NCBI GenBank assembly: GCA_013204355.1
Contig: JABMOA010000083.1
Span: forward strand, 1 to 13,345
Direction: 5' to 3'
DNA length: 13,345 nucleotides
Source of the DNA: Candidatus Woesearchaeota archaeon
GTDB lineage: Archaea > Nanobdellota > Nanobdellia > Woesearchaeales > GW2011-AR9
Of the stretch, positions 5,984-12,424 are shown piece after piece (the stretch's first letter is position 1; every line of letters starts with the position of its first letter). Position numbers and translations under genes: made by a program. The notes below the pieces were generated by a model. It ran no database searches, was not told the origin of the DNA, and was given only the letters and a program-made list of their open reading frames with translations.

Positions 5984-6409
5984 TTAATTATCTAAAGATT
6001 CATTCTTTTGAAAAGGATCATAACCTTGTTTAATTAAATTTTGTAATGGAAGAAAAAGAGGTTCTGGAAGTTTATTCCATTCAAACCACTCAAATTGTCT
6101 TGTTTTATCGGGTTCTTTTATTTCTACGATACCAGAATCAAAATCTGATAACATAAAAATTGTAATGTAATGTTTATTTTCTTTGATGAATTTATCGTTT
6201 GTAATATTGGCAAAACGTACATTTTTTATCTCAATTCCAAGTTCTTCTTTAGTTTCTCGTTTTGCACATTCCTCTAAATCTTCATGAAATTCAAGATGAC
6301 CACCAGGTAAACACCATGTGCCTTCACCATGAGCATTCATTCTTTGTTGAAAAAGAACTTTTCCATCCTTCAATACAAAAACTCCTACACCTACTTTGGG
6401 CCTTTTCAT
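5984..6409 (-). CDS. NUDT15/MTH2-like Nudix hydrolase
   Basis: A 141-residue Nudix hydrolase. The Nudix box runs from G37 through E43, R51-E52 and E55-E56 to G58-I59 and fits Gx5Ex7REUxEExGU in full, so metal binding and pyrophosphate cleavage are expected. The start RPKVGVGVFV, the LPGGHLEFHEDLEECAKRET run, the NKHYITIFM strand, the FEWFEWNKLP segment and the ending KQGYDPF are strikingly like human NUDT15, which hydrolyses nucleoside triphosphates including oxidised and modified ones. A nucleotide-pool role is therefore more likely than ADP-ribose hydrolysis, though substrates cannot be read from sequence. It is first in an operon with the redoxin gene; a link to oxidative damage is plausible. 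TATA box at 6432-6439. Confidence 0.88.
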   Translation of the reverse strand: MKRPKVGVGVFVLKDGKVLFQQRMNAHGEGTWCLPGGHLEFHEDLEECAKRETKEELGIEIKNVRFANITNDKFIKENKHYITIFMLSDFDSGIVEIKEPDKTRQFEWFEWNKLPEPLFLPLQNLIKQGYDPFQKNESLDN

Positions 6410-6431
6410 AAATTTATGAAATTTAAACTAC

Positions 6432-6439
6432 TTTAAATT
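6432..6439 (-). promoter_or_regulatory. TATA box of the Nudix-redoxin operon
   Basis: AATTTAAA (minus strand) centred about 26 nt before the ATG at 6409, predicting a leaderless mRNA. Confidence 0.55.
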
Positions 6440-6444
6440 AATTT

Positions 6445-6669
6445 CTATGTTGAAGAATCAATAAAAATAAATCTTCTTTTTCTTATACCATCAACTTCTA
6501 CAAAACCGCAAAATTCTTCTTTTGGACGAACCCACATAACGTTTTCTCCAATTTCTTAATCGTAGAGTGCTTGATAGACAACAAGATCTTTCAAATCTTC
6601 GCTATTTTTTACTTCACAAATTAATTGATAGGTTCCACTTTTATAGTGTTTGTAAATCCCTGGTTTCAT
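6445..6669 (-). pseudogene. DUF1653 gene interrupted by an in-frame TAA
   Basis: Reading from ATG at 6669-6667, the frame gives MKPGIYKHYKSGTYQL...VVYQALYD, then TAA (6558-6556), then in the same frame EIGENVMWVRPKEEF..., ending TAG at 6447-6445. Both halves match the small DUF1653 family (MKPGiYrHyKG.Y.v...vvYqaLY...lWVRPkemF), which is about 65-75 residues; the whole frame has 74 codons. A single base change at codon 38 explains the break, since the second half is otherwise intact. It may be a recent nonsense mutation, a sequencing error or a recoded codon. The ATG overlaps the stop of the secreted-protein gene (ATGA), so it belongs to that transcript. DUF1653 function is unknown. Confidence 0.8.
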
Positions 6670-8216
6670 TCTTCTTTCGAAGCTTCTTCGGATGTATCTT
6701 GTTCTTCACCTTTTTGATCTTGCTCAGAATACTGTTCATCATTCTTTGGTGGTTCATCAGAATAATCATCTTGATATTCACCATCAGAATACTCGGAAGA
6801 TGAATCATCTTTGTAATTGTCTTGTGGGTATTGACCATATTTCTCTTCATATTCTCGCTTCATATCTTCTGTGTAACTATCCGGAAGTTGAGGTACATTT
6901 TGATTACTATCTCTACCTTCCTCAGTTATATCTCCTGGGAATTCAGTATACTTCTCATTATATTTATCATCTGAATTATCGGGAACATCTATTGCCTTAC
7001 CAGAAGATGGGAATTGATTAGGAAATTCTTCACGTTTTTCCATCAATTCTTTTTTGAATTCTTCAGAGTCATGTTCAAATGAATTGTCAAAATCATCACC
7101 ATATTCTTCTTTAAATCCACCAAACATTTTTTCAAAACATTTTAGTTTCTCGGCTTTATCTTCAACATCCATACATTTATATGGGTTATCTTGATTTTTG
7201 TCTTCATCGTTTTTTTCTTCTTTTTCTTTATTATTTTTTTCAAAAATTTCACGACATTTTTTGAAATCTTCTGTTGATGAACCTGTTAGTCCTGCATCTA
7301 AACATTCCTGAGGTGCTTTCTTTTTAAATTCTTGACTACGACATTCAGCTTGGTCATCACCTTCACCGCAGAAATCATCTTCTTTAGGATCTTGATCATC
7401 TTCATTCCTATCATTTTCCATCATATCAAACATAACATCAATTAAGTAATCAGGTAAGTAATCGGCAGGATTAAAATCTTTACTTGTTGAGGAACAAGCT
7501 TCCTGATCACCACTACGGCACGCTGCCATTTTGGTACTTTCTTGTTTACAAATAGATTCAAATGATTTGACACCCATCCCCTCACAATCACAATCTTTAG
7601 GAGAATTCATACATTGCTGTAATTTTTTTGCAAATATTTTCGCATGCTCTTTTTGATCCTGTGATAAATCTTCATGTTGTTTTTTAAGCCACTGAGGGGA
7701 ATCATCATTTGATTTACAGGTTTCAGCATATTGTTTTGGATCTAATTTTGATAATGAATTACATAGTGTTTGAATTTTTCCTGAAACTTCGGCAGCAAGA
7801 GAAATCTTTTCATCTTGGCTAATCTGTTTTAATGTTTCTTCTTTTAATTCTGGAATTTCCTCAGAGATATATGAAAATACATCATGTGTTTCAGATTTTC
7901 TTTTTTTAATTCTATCTTCCATCTCTGGTGTAATCTCTTTTTCTAAGATATCTCCATATTCTCCAGCTCTTTTTAATGCAATTTTCGCATACTCTTTTTT
8001 ACCTTCTCTTGCCATTGCTAAAGCTTCAGCAATCTTTTCTTCACGAAATTCTTGAGCTTCTTGAGGATTATCAGGGGTTCCTTCAAAGAATTCATCAATA
8101 AAATAAAATGGACTATCAGGTGTTAATCCTGGATTAACATCAAAATTTGGTTCATCTGCATAAGCAAATGATGCAAGTGACAATAATATAATGGTAATAA
8201 GAATATATTTTTTCAT
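6666..8216 (-). CDS. Secreted acidic Cys-rich protein with DUF5667-like N-terminus
   Basis: A 516-residue exported protein. Residues 1-20 are a Sec signal peptide ending A-Y-A before DEPNF. Residues 25-95 (VNPGLTPDSPFYFIDEFFE ... EKIAEALAMAREGKKEYAKIAL) resemble DUF5667-type archaeal secreted proteins. Residues 150-360 carry 14 Cys (152, 167, 202, 209, 211, 223, 233, 241, 283, 292, 305, 321, 348, 360), an even number that suits disulfides. From about 370 the chain is disordered, very rich in Asp/Glu/Tyr/Ser/Gln, with a GKAID motif at 406-410. There is no C-terminal membrane anchor. The acidic tail could bind cations or cell-surface material. A Shine-Dalgarno GAGGT (about 8223-8228) and a TATA box at 8252-8260 support the start. 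Confidence 0.75.
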   Translation of the reverse strand: MKKYILITIILLSLASFAYADEPNFDVNPGLTPDSPFYFIDEFFEGTPDNPQEAQEFREEKIAEALAMAREGKKEYAKIALKRAGEYGDILEKEITPEMEDRIKKRKSETHDVFSYISEEIPELKEETLKQISQDEKISLAAEVSGKIQTLCNSLSKLDPKQYAETCKSNDDSPQWLKKQHEDLSQDQKEHAKIFAKKLQQCMNSPKDCDCEGMGVKSFESICKQESTKMAACRSGDQEACSSTSKDFNPADYLPDYLIDVMFDMMENDRNEDDQDPKEDDFCGEGDDQAECRSQEFKKKAPQECLDAGLTGSSTEDFKKCREIFEKNNKEKEEKNDEDKNQDNPYKCMDVEDKAEKLKCFEKMFGGFKEEYGDDFDNSFEHDSEEFKKELMEKREEFPNQFPSSGKAIDVPDNSDDKYNEKYTEFPGDITEEGRDSNQNVPQLPDSYTEDMKREYEEKYGQYPQDNYKDDSSSEYSDGEYQDDYSDEPPKNDEQYSEQDQKGEEQDTSEEASKEE

Positions 8217-8251
8217 AGTATCAACCTCATTACGATTATGAAACTAAAGAA

Positions 8252-8260
8252 GTATAAAAA
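8252..8260 (-). promoter_or_regulatory. TATA box of the secreted-protein gene
   Basis: TTTTTATAC on the minus strand lies about 39 nt before the ATG at 8216. It predicts a short leader of roughly 14 nt that carries the GAGGT ribosome binding site. It starts just after the radical SAM stop codon (8263-8265). Confidence 0.5.
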
Positions 8261-8262
8261 CC

Positions 8263-9723
8263 TTATCTAACAACTTCACCTACAATACTTCGTAACATAT
8301 GTCCAACCACTTTAATTTTAATTTTTTTCTTTAATGGAATCCTACCTTTCACACCTATGATTAAAGGATAGGTTCCATATTGCCTACAAAATGTTGTTTT
8401 TCCATCATACATTTCTGTGTAAACTTCTGATAATATTGTGCCAATAGGTAAAATCTTTTGTAACATAGGGGAATCTATCTTTTGCCTTATATCATTTCGC
8501 CATTTCCAATAATGTTTTTTATTTTTACGTAGATATTTATTCCCTCCATGCTTTTCTAAGAATGTATCTGGGAGAACTGCTACTTGCCTAACGTTGATTC
8601 TTCGTAATAATAAATCTTCATCCATGATTTTTTGTAACATCTCGATGTTTTTTTCATGTGTGTCTTTTGATTCATTCAACAATCCAAAAATAATATTTAT
8701 GCCAGGAAGATATTTATGCATCCCATTTTTTCCACGTACTGCACCATATTTGTTTATGATTTGGATTGCTTTATAGCCAATTAATGGTGCTGTGTTAAGC
8801 AAATTAGCTTTCACAACTTCTGGATCAAATGATTCTACACCAAATGCTGCAATATTACCTGGTGTACAATATTTCACAATAGCTTTAGTTATTTCATGAT
8901 CTTTATCTCTCACAACTGAATTGGGATTGACATTATCAATATGAAGAACTTCAATCTTCGGGCATTTTTTATTAATTTGTTGCAACAATTCAATAGGTCT
9001 ATCAGAGGCATAGAAATCTGCTTGTTTTCCTAATCTGAATATGCGAGCACCGTGTTTGTAGAAGGCTTCTACTTCTTTTACAACATCTTCCATCTTTCTA
9101 TTGACAAATCTGTTTTTCAAAGGTTCCGTACAAAAACTACATTTTCCTACATTACATCCACGTCCTGTTTCTATTTCAATCACACGCTTGTCAGGAATTT
9201 GTTTTATAATTTCAGTTGATTCTTCAATATATTTTTCTATTTCTGCAAATGGGGCATCGTAATTTTTAATTTCTTTAAAAAATGATAAATCAATTTTCTC
9301 AAAGAATTTTCCACCTTCCAATTGTGTTCCAAATACAACTGGTCCACTTAATTCAATGGGTTGTTTTATATCCTTTAATAATGATACAACCTCCTTTAAA
9401 GTTCCAGGTTGGGCTGTAAGATATTTTCCTGGTACATGAACGCCAAGCACAACAATGATTTTATGTGTTTTAGAAATTGTTTGTTCAGCGTTATTTTTTG
9501 TTAAATTATATACAAAAATATTTGTTTTTTCTTTTTCTGTTGGTTCTGTGATGATGCCCTGCCTCTGTTTCCATAATCTCATGTCATCTATTGTAAGATA
9601 AGATATATCGTGCCCTTCTTTACGATATTTTCCAAATAAGTATCTGGGATATGTTCCTAAGTAGGGAGGCACACCTAATCCTGAAGCTTCATCGGTATAA
9701 CAATCTATGATGGTTATGTGCAT
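8263..9723 (-). CDS. Radical SAM protein, COG1031 type
   Basis: A 486-residue protein taken from ATG 9723. The N-terminal IIDCYTDEASGLGVPPYLGTYPRYL is the signature start of archaeal COG1031 radical SAM enzymes; the first 170 residues resemble a B12-binding-like fold. The cluster motif is C190-NVGK-C195-SF-C198 followed by TEP, i.e. CX4CX2C instead of the usual CX3CX2C. Downstream parts (RLGKQADFYA, VLHIDNVNPNSV, FGVESFDPEVVKANL, INIIFGLLNES) fit the radical SAM barrel. The end (YGTYPLIIGVKGRIPLKKKI...VVGHMLRSIVGEVV) fits the domain after the barrel, but the C-terminal helix-hairpin-helix of typical members is missing. The substrate is unknown; RNA modification is a guess. An upstream in-frame ATG at 9795 is rejected because it lies 6 nt from the divergent gene and spans the TATA box. 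Confidence 0.82.
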   Translation of the reverse strand: MHITIIDCYTDEASGLGVPPYLGTYPRYLFGKYRKEGHDISYLTIDDMRLWKQRQGIITEPTEKEKTNIFVYNLTKNNAEQTISKTHKIIVVLGVHVPGKYLTAQPGTLKEVVSLLKDIKQPIELSGPVVFGTQLEGGKFFEKIDLSFFKEIKNYDAPFAEIEKYIEESTEIIKQIPDKRVIEIETGRGCNVGKCSFCTEPLKNRFVNRKMEDVVKEVEAFYKHGARIFRLGKQADFYASDRPIELLQQINKKCPKIEVLHIDNVNPNSVVRDKDHEITKAIVKYCTPGNIAAFGVESFDPEVVKANLLNTAPLIGYKAIQIINKYGAVRGKNGMHKYLPGINIIFGLLNESKDTHEKNIEMLQKIMDEDLLLRRINVRQVAVLPDTFLEKHGGNKYLRKNKKHYWKWRNDIRQKIDSPMLQKILPIGTILSEVYTEMYDGKTTFCRQYGTYPLIIGVKGRIPLKKKIKIKVVGHMLRSIVGEVVR

Positions 9724-9770
9724 GAGTAGAATATTTTTTTGATACTTTAAGAATGTTTGGTCTGAAAAGA

Positions 9771-9778
9771 TATTTATA
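9771..9778. promoter_or_regulatory. TATA box shared by divergent genes
   Basis: TATTTATA reads as TATAAATA on the other strand. It is centred about 26 nt before the GNAT ATG at 9801 (leaderless) and about 51 nt before the radical SAM ATG at 9723, giving that gene a leader of about 25 nt. A weaker minus-strand TTAAAGTA near 9750 could serve the radical SAM gene instead. Confidence 0.45.
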
Positions 9779-9800
9779 CTAGAAAATAAATACAAGATAA

Positions 9801-10214
9801 ATGAAAATTAGTATTGCAAAAACTAAAGAGGAATTACTACAAGCATTTTTCATAAGGCGAGAAGTCCTCATTGAAGAAAAGAAATACTCTATCTATAAAG
9901 ATGAGCCTGACAAAGATGACCTTGTTTCAGATATCTATATTGCTAAAGATAAATCAAAAGTTGTTGGAACTGCAAGAATAAGAAAAGAGAGAATGGCATA
10001 TAGAATTCAAAGGATGGCTATAGTGAAACATGCAAAAGGCAAAGGTATAGGTTCAAAAATAATGAAAAAAATTCTTCAAGATCAAAAAAACAAAAAGATT
10101 TCCTTAATTTCTCCTAAAGAAACAATCCCCTTCTATGAAAAATTTGGATTCAAAAAAACTGATATTATCCAGAAAGGGAAGTACCATAAGTATTATAGGT
10201 TACAAAATTACTAA
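9801..10214 (+). CDS. GNAT-family N-acetyltransferase
   Basis: A 137-residue GNAT-fold protein that should move an acetyl group from acetyl-CoA to an amine. Motif A is the strand RMAIVKHAKGKGIGSKIM (71-88), with the pyrophosphate-binding loop KGKGIG (79-84). The C-terminal IPFYEKFGFKKTD (109-121) is the usual end of the fold. The N-terminal IRREVLIEEKKY is like ElaA/YjcF-type GNATs. The acceptor cannot be predicted. The length is normal for a single domain. The frame stays open for about 62 codons beyond the TAA stop. It diverges from the radical SAM gene and appears to share its TATA box. Confidence 0.88.
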   Translation: MKISIAKTKEELLQAFFIRREVLIEEKKYSIYKDEPDKDDLVSDIYIAKDKSKVVGTARIRKERMAYRIQRMAIVKHAKGKGIGSKIMKKILQDQKNKKISLISPKETIPFYEKFGFKKTDIIQKGKYHKYYRLQNY

Positions 10215-10401
10215 AAAGGAAAGAAACCACCTAATTTTCGTAAGGATAAAGTATTTTTATTTCCAATTAAAGGAGACCAAGAAAAATTTAGGTTATTATT
10301 TTTAGATATGTTGGAACGAACAAACAAACTAAAGGAGCAACCTGAATTTCTTACAACAACAATCTTTTTAAATCATTCAATTCTTTTAATTTCCATAACA
10401 A
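10215..10401 (+). other. Intergenic stretch with an open reading-frame remnant
   Basis: There is no complete gene. The frame of the GNAT gene continues past its TAA without a stop to a TAA at about 10405 (roughly 62 codons) and reads as protein-like (VFLFPIKGDQEKFRLLFLDM, then LERTNKLKEQPEF). I do not recognise it. The only internal ATG (about 10306) would give some 33 residues. The right end carries the TATA box for the kinase pair. A decayed gene, a short real ORF or chance are all possible. Confidence 0.3.
10366..10374 (+). promoter_or_regulatory. TATA box of the kinase pair
   Basis: TTTTTAAAT centred about 32 nt before the ATG at 10402. The kinase mRNA should have little or no leader. 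Confidence 0.45.
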
Positions 10402-10983
10402 ATGGTGTATAAAATTGGATTAGTTGGCACGCATGGAACTGGAAAAACTTCATTAGCTGCATTAATAGAAGGTGAATTAAAACGCAGAGGAATGGAAGCA
10501 ATCAAACTTCCTGAAATTTCTACTGAAGCTCGTAAGCGTGGGTTATCCATTAACAGAAATACAACTCTAGGCACTCAAATGTGGATCCTACATCAACAAT
10601 TTGCCAATGAATTAGAACTTTCTGAGGAATCAGCACATACTACAAATTATCAAGTAATTATAACAGATAGAGGGCCAGATAATTATTGTTATCTTGAACA
10701 TAGTGTTGGTGAAAATGATTATGCCTTACAAATGACGTTGGGTCATCTTTCATTATTTCCTTATGATGCTTTGTACCTTCTACCTAGAACCAATGGAAAT
10801 ATTCAAAATAATGGAACAAGAGATTTAGATAAAAATTTCCAAATTGCAATGGATGAAAAAGTGAGGGCTTTTTTTGATAAATATCAAATTGCTCATAGAA
10901 TTTTACCTCTACCCAAACCTGAAGACAGATACAGACAAGAGTGGGTAGAAATTATTGTTAATGATACTATGGAAAGATTATAA
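10402..10983 (+). CDS. P-loop ATPase/kinase, AAA_28-like
   Basis: A 193-residue P-loop protein. Walker A is G9-THGTGKTS at the end of the first strand (KIGLVGTHGTGKTSLA). The acidic motif ITDRG (87-91) is a kinase-type Walker B/DR motif. E39 (LPEIS) is in the place of the substrate-side acid of nucleotide kinases. This set matches AAA_28/NadR-like P-loop proteins of the nucleoside and nucleotide kinase group. The lid region is short (NGTRDLDKNFQIAMDEKVRAFF). Its stop overlaps the start of a true deoxynucleoside kinase (TAATG), so the two are coupled and may act together, perhaps as a complex. Phosphorylation of a nucleoside, nucleotide or cofactor precursor is the likely reaction; the exact substrate is not readable. 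Confidence 0.75.
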   Translation: MVYKIGLVGTHGTGKTSLAALIEGELKRRGMEAIKLPEISTEARKRGLSINRNTTLGTQMWILHQQFANELELSEESAHTTNYQVIITDRGPDNYCYLEHSVGENDYALQMTLGHLSLFPYDALYLLPRTNGNIQNNGTRDLDKNFQIAMDEKVRAFFDKYQIAHRILPLPKPEDRYRQEWVEIIVNDTMERL

Positions 10984-11663
10984 TGGCAGATAGAATCATA
11001 TTAATTGAAGGGAACATTTGTGCTGGTAAAAGTTCTATGTGTCGTTACATCAAAGATCAAAAAAGTAGATTATATGGATCAAATGGTGGAGACATTGTAT
11101 TAGAATTTGTTGATCCACCAGCCTTAAAAGAATTCTATGCTAACATTTCACAAAATACTGAAATGTATGAATTAAGTTGTCTTATGAATCGTATTGCACG
11201 TCATACGATGGCTGAAAGGAAAGAGGGGACACTTGTTTTTGATAGAGGTGTGATTGGTGGAGCCGAAACTTTCTGTAAAAATTCTCATAATGAAGGTAAC
11301 CTTGATGATGAAGGATTTGGTCTTTATCACACTATATTAGATAGGGCAATTGAAAAACTTGGAAAAGAGAATCAACAAAGTTGGTTGGAACAAACAGTTG
11401 TCTATTTGCAAGTGAAAGATGTTGAAGTTCTTCAAGAACGACAACGACAACGCCCTGATTTTGAAGGAGAAATAATTCCTGCGGGGTATTTAGGTAGAAT
11501 CAATGAACTCTATGAAGCATTTATTGCAAACATTGATGCCGCTTACGGTAAATATGGATTGAAAGCTCCACGAGTCATTACAGTTGATGGATCAATAAAT
11601 TGGACCAAGGAACCTGAGTTTCATGAGGACGTGTTTCGGAAGATTTTGGATTCTAATACATAA
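10983..11663 (+). CDS. Deoxynucleoside kinase (dNK family)
   Basis: A 226-residue kinase that transfers the ATP gamma-phosphate to a deoxynucleoside for salvage. The P-loop is G10-NICAGKSS (IILIEGNICAGKSS, the dNK form). LEFVDPP (40-46) places the catalytic Glu at 41, and VFDRGVIGGAETF (85-97) holds the DR(G/S) motif with Arg88. The lid is LQERQRQRPDFE (150-161), rich in Arg. Length and motif order fit PF01712 enzymes of the TK2/dCK/dGK group. Specificity (dA, dG, dC or T) cannot be told. The ATG overlaps the upstream stop by 1 nt. dNK genes are rare in archaea, so acquisition from bacteria or viruses is possible; its use of bases looks like its neighbours. Confidence 0.88.
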   Translation: MADRIILIEGNICAGKSSMCRYIKDQKSRLYGSNGGDIVLEFVDPPALKEFYANISQNTEMYELSCLMNRIARHTMAERKEGTLVFDRGVIGGAETFCKNSHNEGNLDDEGFGLYHTILDRAIEKLGKENQQSWLEQTVVYLQVKDVEVLQERQRQRPDFEGEIIPAGYLGRINELYEAFIANIDAAYGKYGLKAPRVITVDGSINWTKEPEFHEDVFRKILDSNT

Positions 11664-11673
11664 TAACCAATAC

Positions 11674-11682
11674 TTTTATAAA
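11674..11682 (+). promoter_or_regulatory. TATA box of the L7Ae ribosomal operon
   Basis: TTTTATAAA. A start about 26 nt downstream of its centre puts +1 near 11702-11706, exactly where the kink-turn begins, and leaves a leader of about 100 nt. This is unlike the leaderless genes elsewhere in the window. Confidence 0.6.
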
Positions 11683-11704
11683 CAACCCATCTCCCAAGAG
11701 AGTA

Positions 11705-11742
11705 TACCAATGAGTTTACAAGGTTTAATGGTAAACGAGGTA
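11705..11742 (+). promoter_or_regulatory. Kink-turn in the L7Ae mRNA leader
   Basis: The C-stem is TACC/GGTA (11705-11708, 11739-11742), with a 3-nt bulge AAT (11709-11711). Tandem sheared pairs come from G11712-A11713 opposite G11737-A11738. The NC-stem is GTTTAC/GTAAAC (11714-11719, 11731-11736), and the loop has 11 nt. Every element of the kink-turn consensus is present, including C-G next to the bulge and U as the third bulge base. L7Ae binds this motif, and feedback through a leader kink-turn is reported for Sulfolobus L7Ae. Here it lies at the predicted 5' end of the transcript. Confidence 0.75.
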
Positions 11743-11769
11743 ACGATTAATTCTAATTGTTACTTATGA
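11710..11769 (+). CDS. Possible 19-residue upstream ORF in the L7Ae leader
   Basis: ATG 11710-11712 to TGA 11767-11769 encodes MSLQGLMVNEVTINSNCYL. The ATG lies in the kink-turn bulge and G.A core, a few bases from the predicted transcript start, so it could be read in leaderless fashion. Translation would melt the kink-turn and the second hairpin; L7Ae binding would hide the start. No Shine-Dalgarno sequence precedes it. It may be accidental. Confidence 0.25.
   Translation: MSLQGLMVNEVTINSNCYL
11740..11763 (+). promoter_or_regulatory. Second leader hairpin, partly exclusive with the kink-turn
   Basis: GTAACGATTA (11740-11749) pairs with TAATTGTTAC (11754-11763) over 10 bp with one G.U pair and a 4-nt loop (ATTC). 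Its first three bases are also the 3' strand of the kink-turn C-stem, so the full forms compete. It does not cover the GGAGG ribosome binding site at 11794-11798. Confidence 0.5.
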
Positions 11770-11805
11770 AAGATGTAGATAAGACTACACACTGGAGGAA
11801 AAAAT

Positions 11806-12123
11806 ATGGCAGACGAAGCTAAAATATTAGAGATTATTGAAATCGCACGAACAAGCGGTAAAATCCGTAAAGGATCCAATGAAGCAACTAAAGCAATTGA
11901 GAAGGGAGAAGCTAAACTTGTAGTATATGCTGCAGATGTTAATCCTAAAGAAGTTATTATGCACATTCCTTTATTATGTAAAGAGAAAGGCATTAAGTGT
12001 TTTGAAGTTTCTAAACGAGAAGATTTAGGAGCTGCTGCTGGTTTACCTGTTGCAACTGCTGCTGTAGCTATTGTTAAGGAAGGAGATGCAAAAAAACATA
12101 TTGATTTATTACAACTTGAATAA
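11806..12123 (+). CDS. rpl7ae: Ribosomal protein L7Ae (kink-turn binding)
   Basis: A 105-residue L7Ae/eL8 protein. It binds kink-turns in 23S rRNA, box C/D and H/ACA guide RNAs and archaeal RNase P. The RNA-binding segment KIRKGSNEATKAIEKGEAKLVVYAADVNP is intact, as is the loop LGAAAGLPVATAAVAI that contacts the flipped bulge base. The short length is missing a few N-terminal residues found in euryarchaeal forms, without loss of core. A strong Shine-Dalgarno GGAGG lies 7 nt before the ATG. It is first in an operon with eS28, eL24 and NDK. The leader kink-turn suggests that free L7Ae limits expression of the whole unit. Confidence 0.97.
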   Translation: MADEAKILEIIEIARTSGKIRKGSNEATKAIEKGEAKLVVYAADVNPKEVIMHIPLLCKEKGIKCFEVSKREDLGAAAGLPVATAAVAIVKEGDAKKHIDLLQLE

Positions 12124-12133
12124 GTGATTCCAA

Positions 12134-12421
12134 ATGGCAAAAGAAGAAATTAGAAAGAAAGGGAAATCCGACGCGAAACCTGACAGTAATGTAGCTGATT
12201 TTACAAAAGCAATTCCTGCAGATATTAAAGAAATCGTTGGACGAGCTGGAAGTCGTGGGGAATTAACACAAGTTATGTGTCTTGTACAAGATGGCCGAGA
12301 TAAAGGTAAGATGATGCGTAGAAACGTAAAAGGTCCTGTACAAATTGGAGATGTTCTAATGTTACTAGAAACAGAAATTGAAGCTCATCGTTTAGGCGGT
12401 GTGCGAAAAGGCCGGAGGTAG
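12134..12421 (+). CDS. rps28e: Ribosomal protein S28e (eS28)
   Basis: A 95-residue eS28 protein of the small subunit, located near the mRNA exit of the platform. The core from about residue 28 (PADIKEIVGRAGSRGELTQVMCLVQDGRDKGKMMRRNVKGPVQIGDVLMLLETE) is typical, with the RRNVKGPV and GDVLMLLETE signatures. The usual protein is about 70 residues. Here about 22 basic, probably disordered residues are added at the N-terminus and an extra GGVRKGRR at the C-terminus. A weak GTGAT ribosome binding site precedes the ATG. The gap to L7Ae is 10 nt, so both are on one mRNA. Confidence 0.95.
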   Translation: MAKEEIRKKGKSDAKPDSNVADFTKAIPADIKEIVGRAGSRGELTQVMCLVQDGRDKGKMMRRNVKGPVQIGDVLMLLETEIEAHRLGGVRKGRR

Positions 12422-12424
12422 AAG

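Noticed and set aside
6692..7021. 109-codon plus-strand ORF in the secreted-protein gene
   Set aside because: Antisense of the Asp/Glu-rich tail, which yields His/Leu-rich peptide without stops; composition artefact.
9724..9795. 24-residue N-terminal extension of the radical SAM protein
   Set aside because: It would start 6 nt from the GNAT start and cover the shared TATA box; the family signature begins right after ATG 9723.
11705..11742. Box C/D guide RNA
   Set aside because: The G.A core resembles one, but there is no full RUGAUGA/CUGA pair and no C'/D' boxes; a leader kink-turn explains it better.
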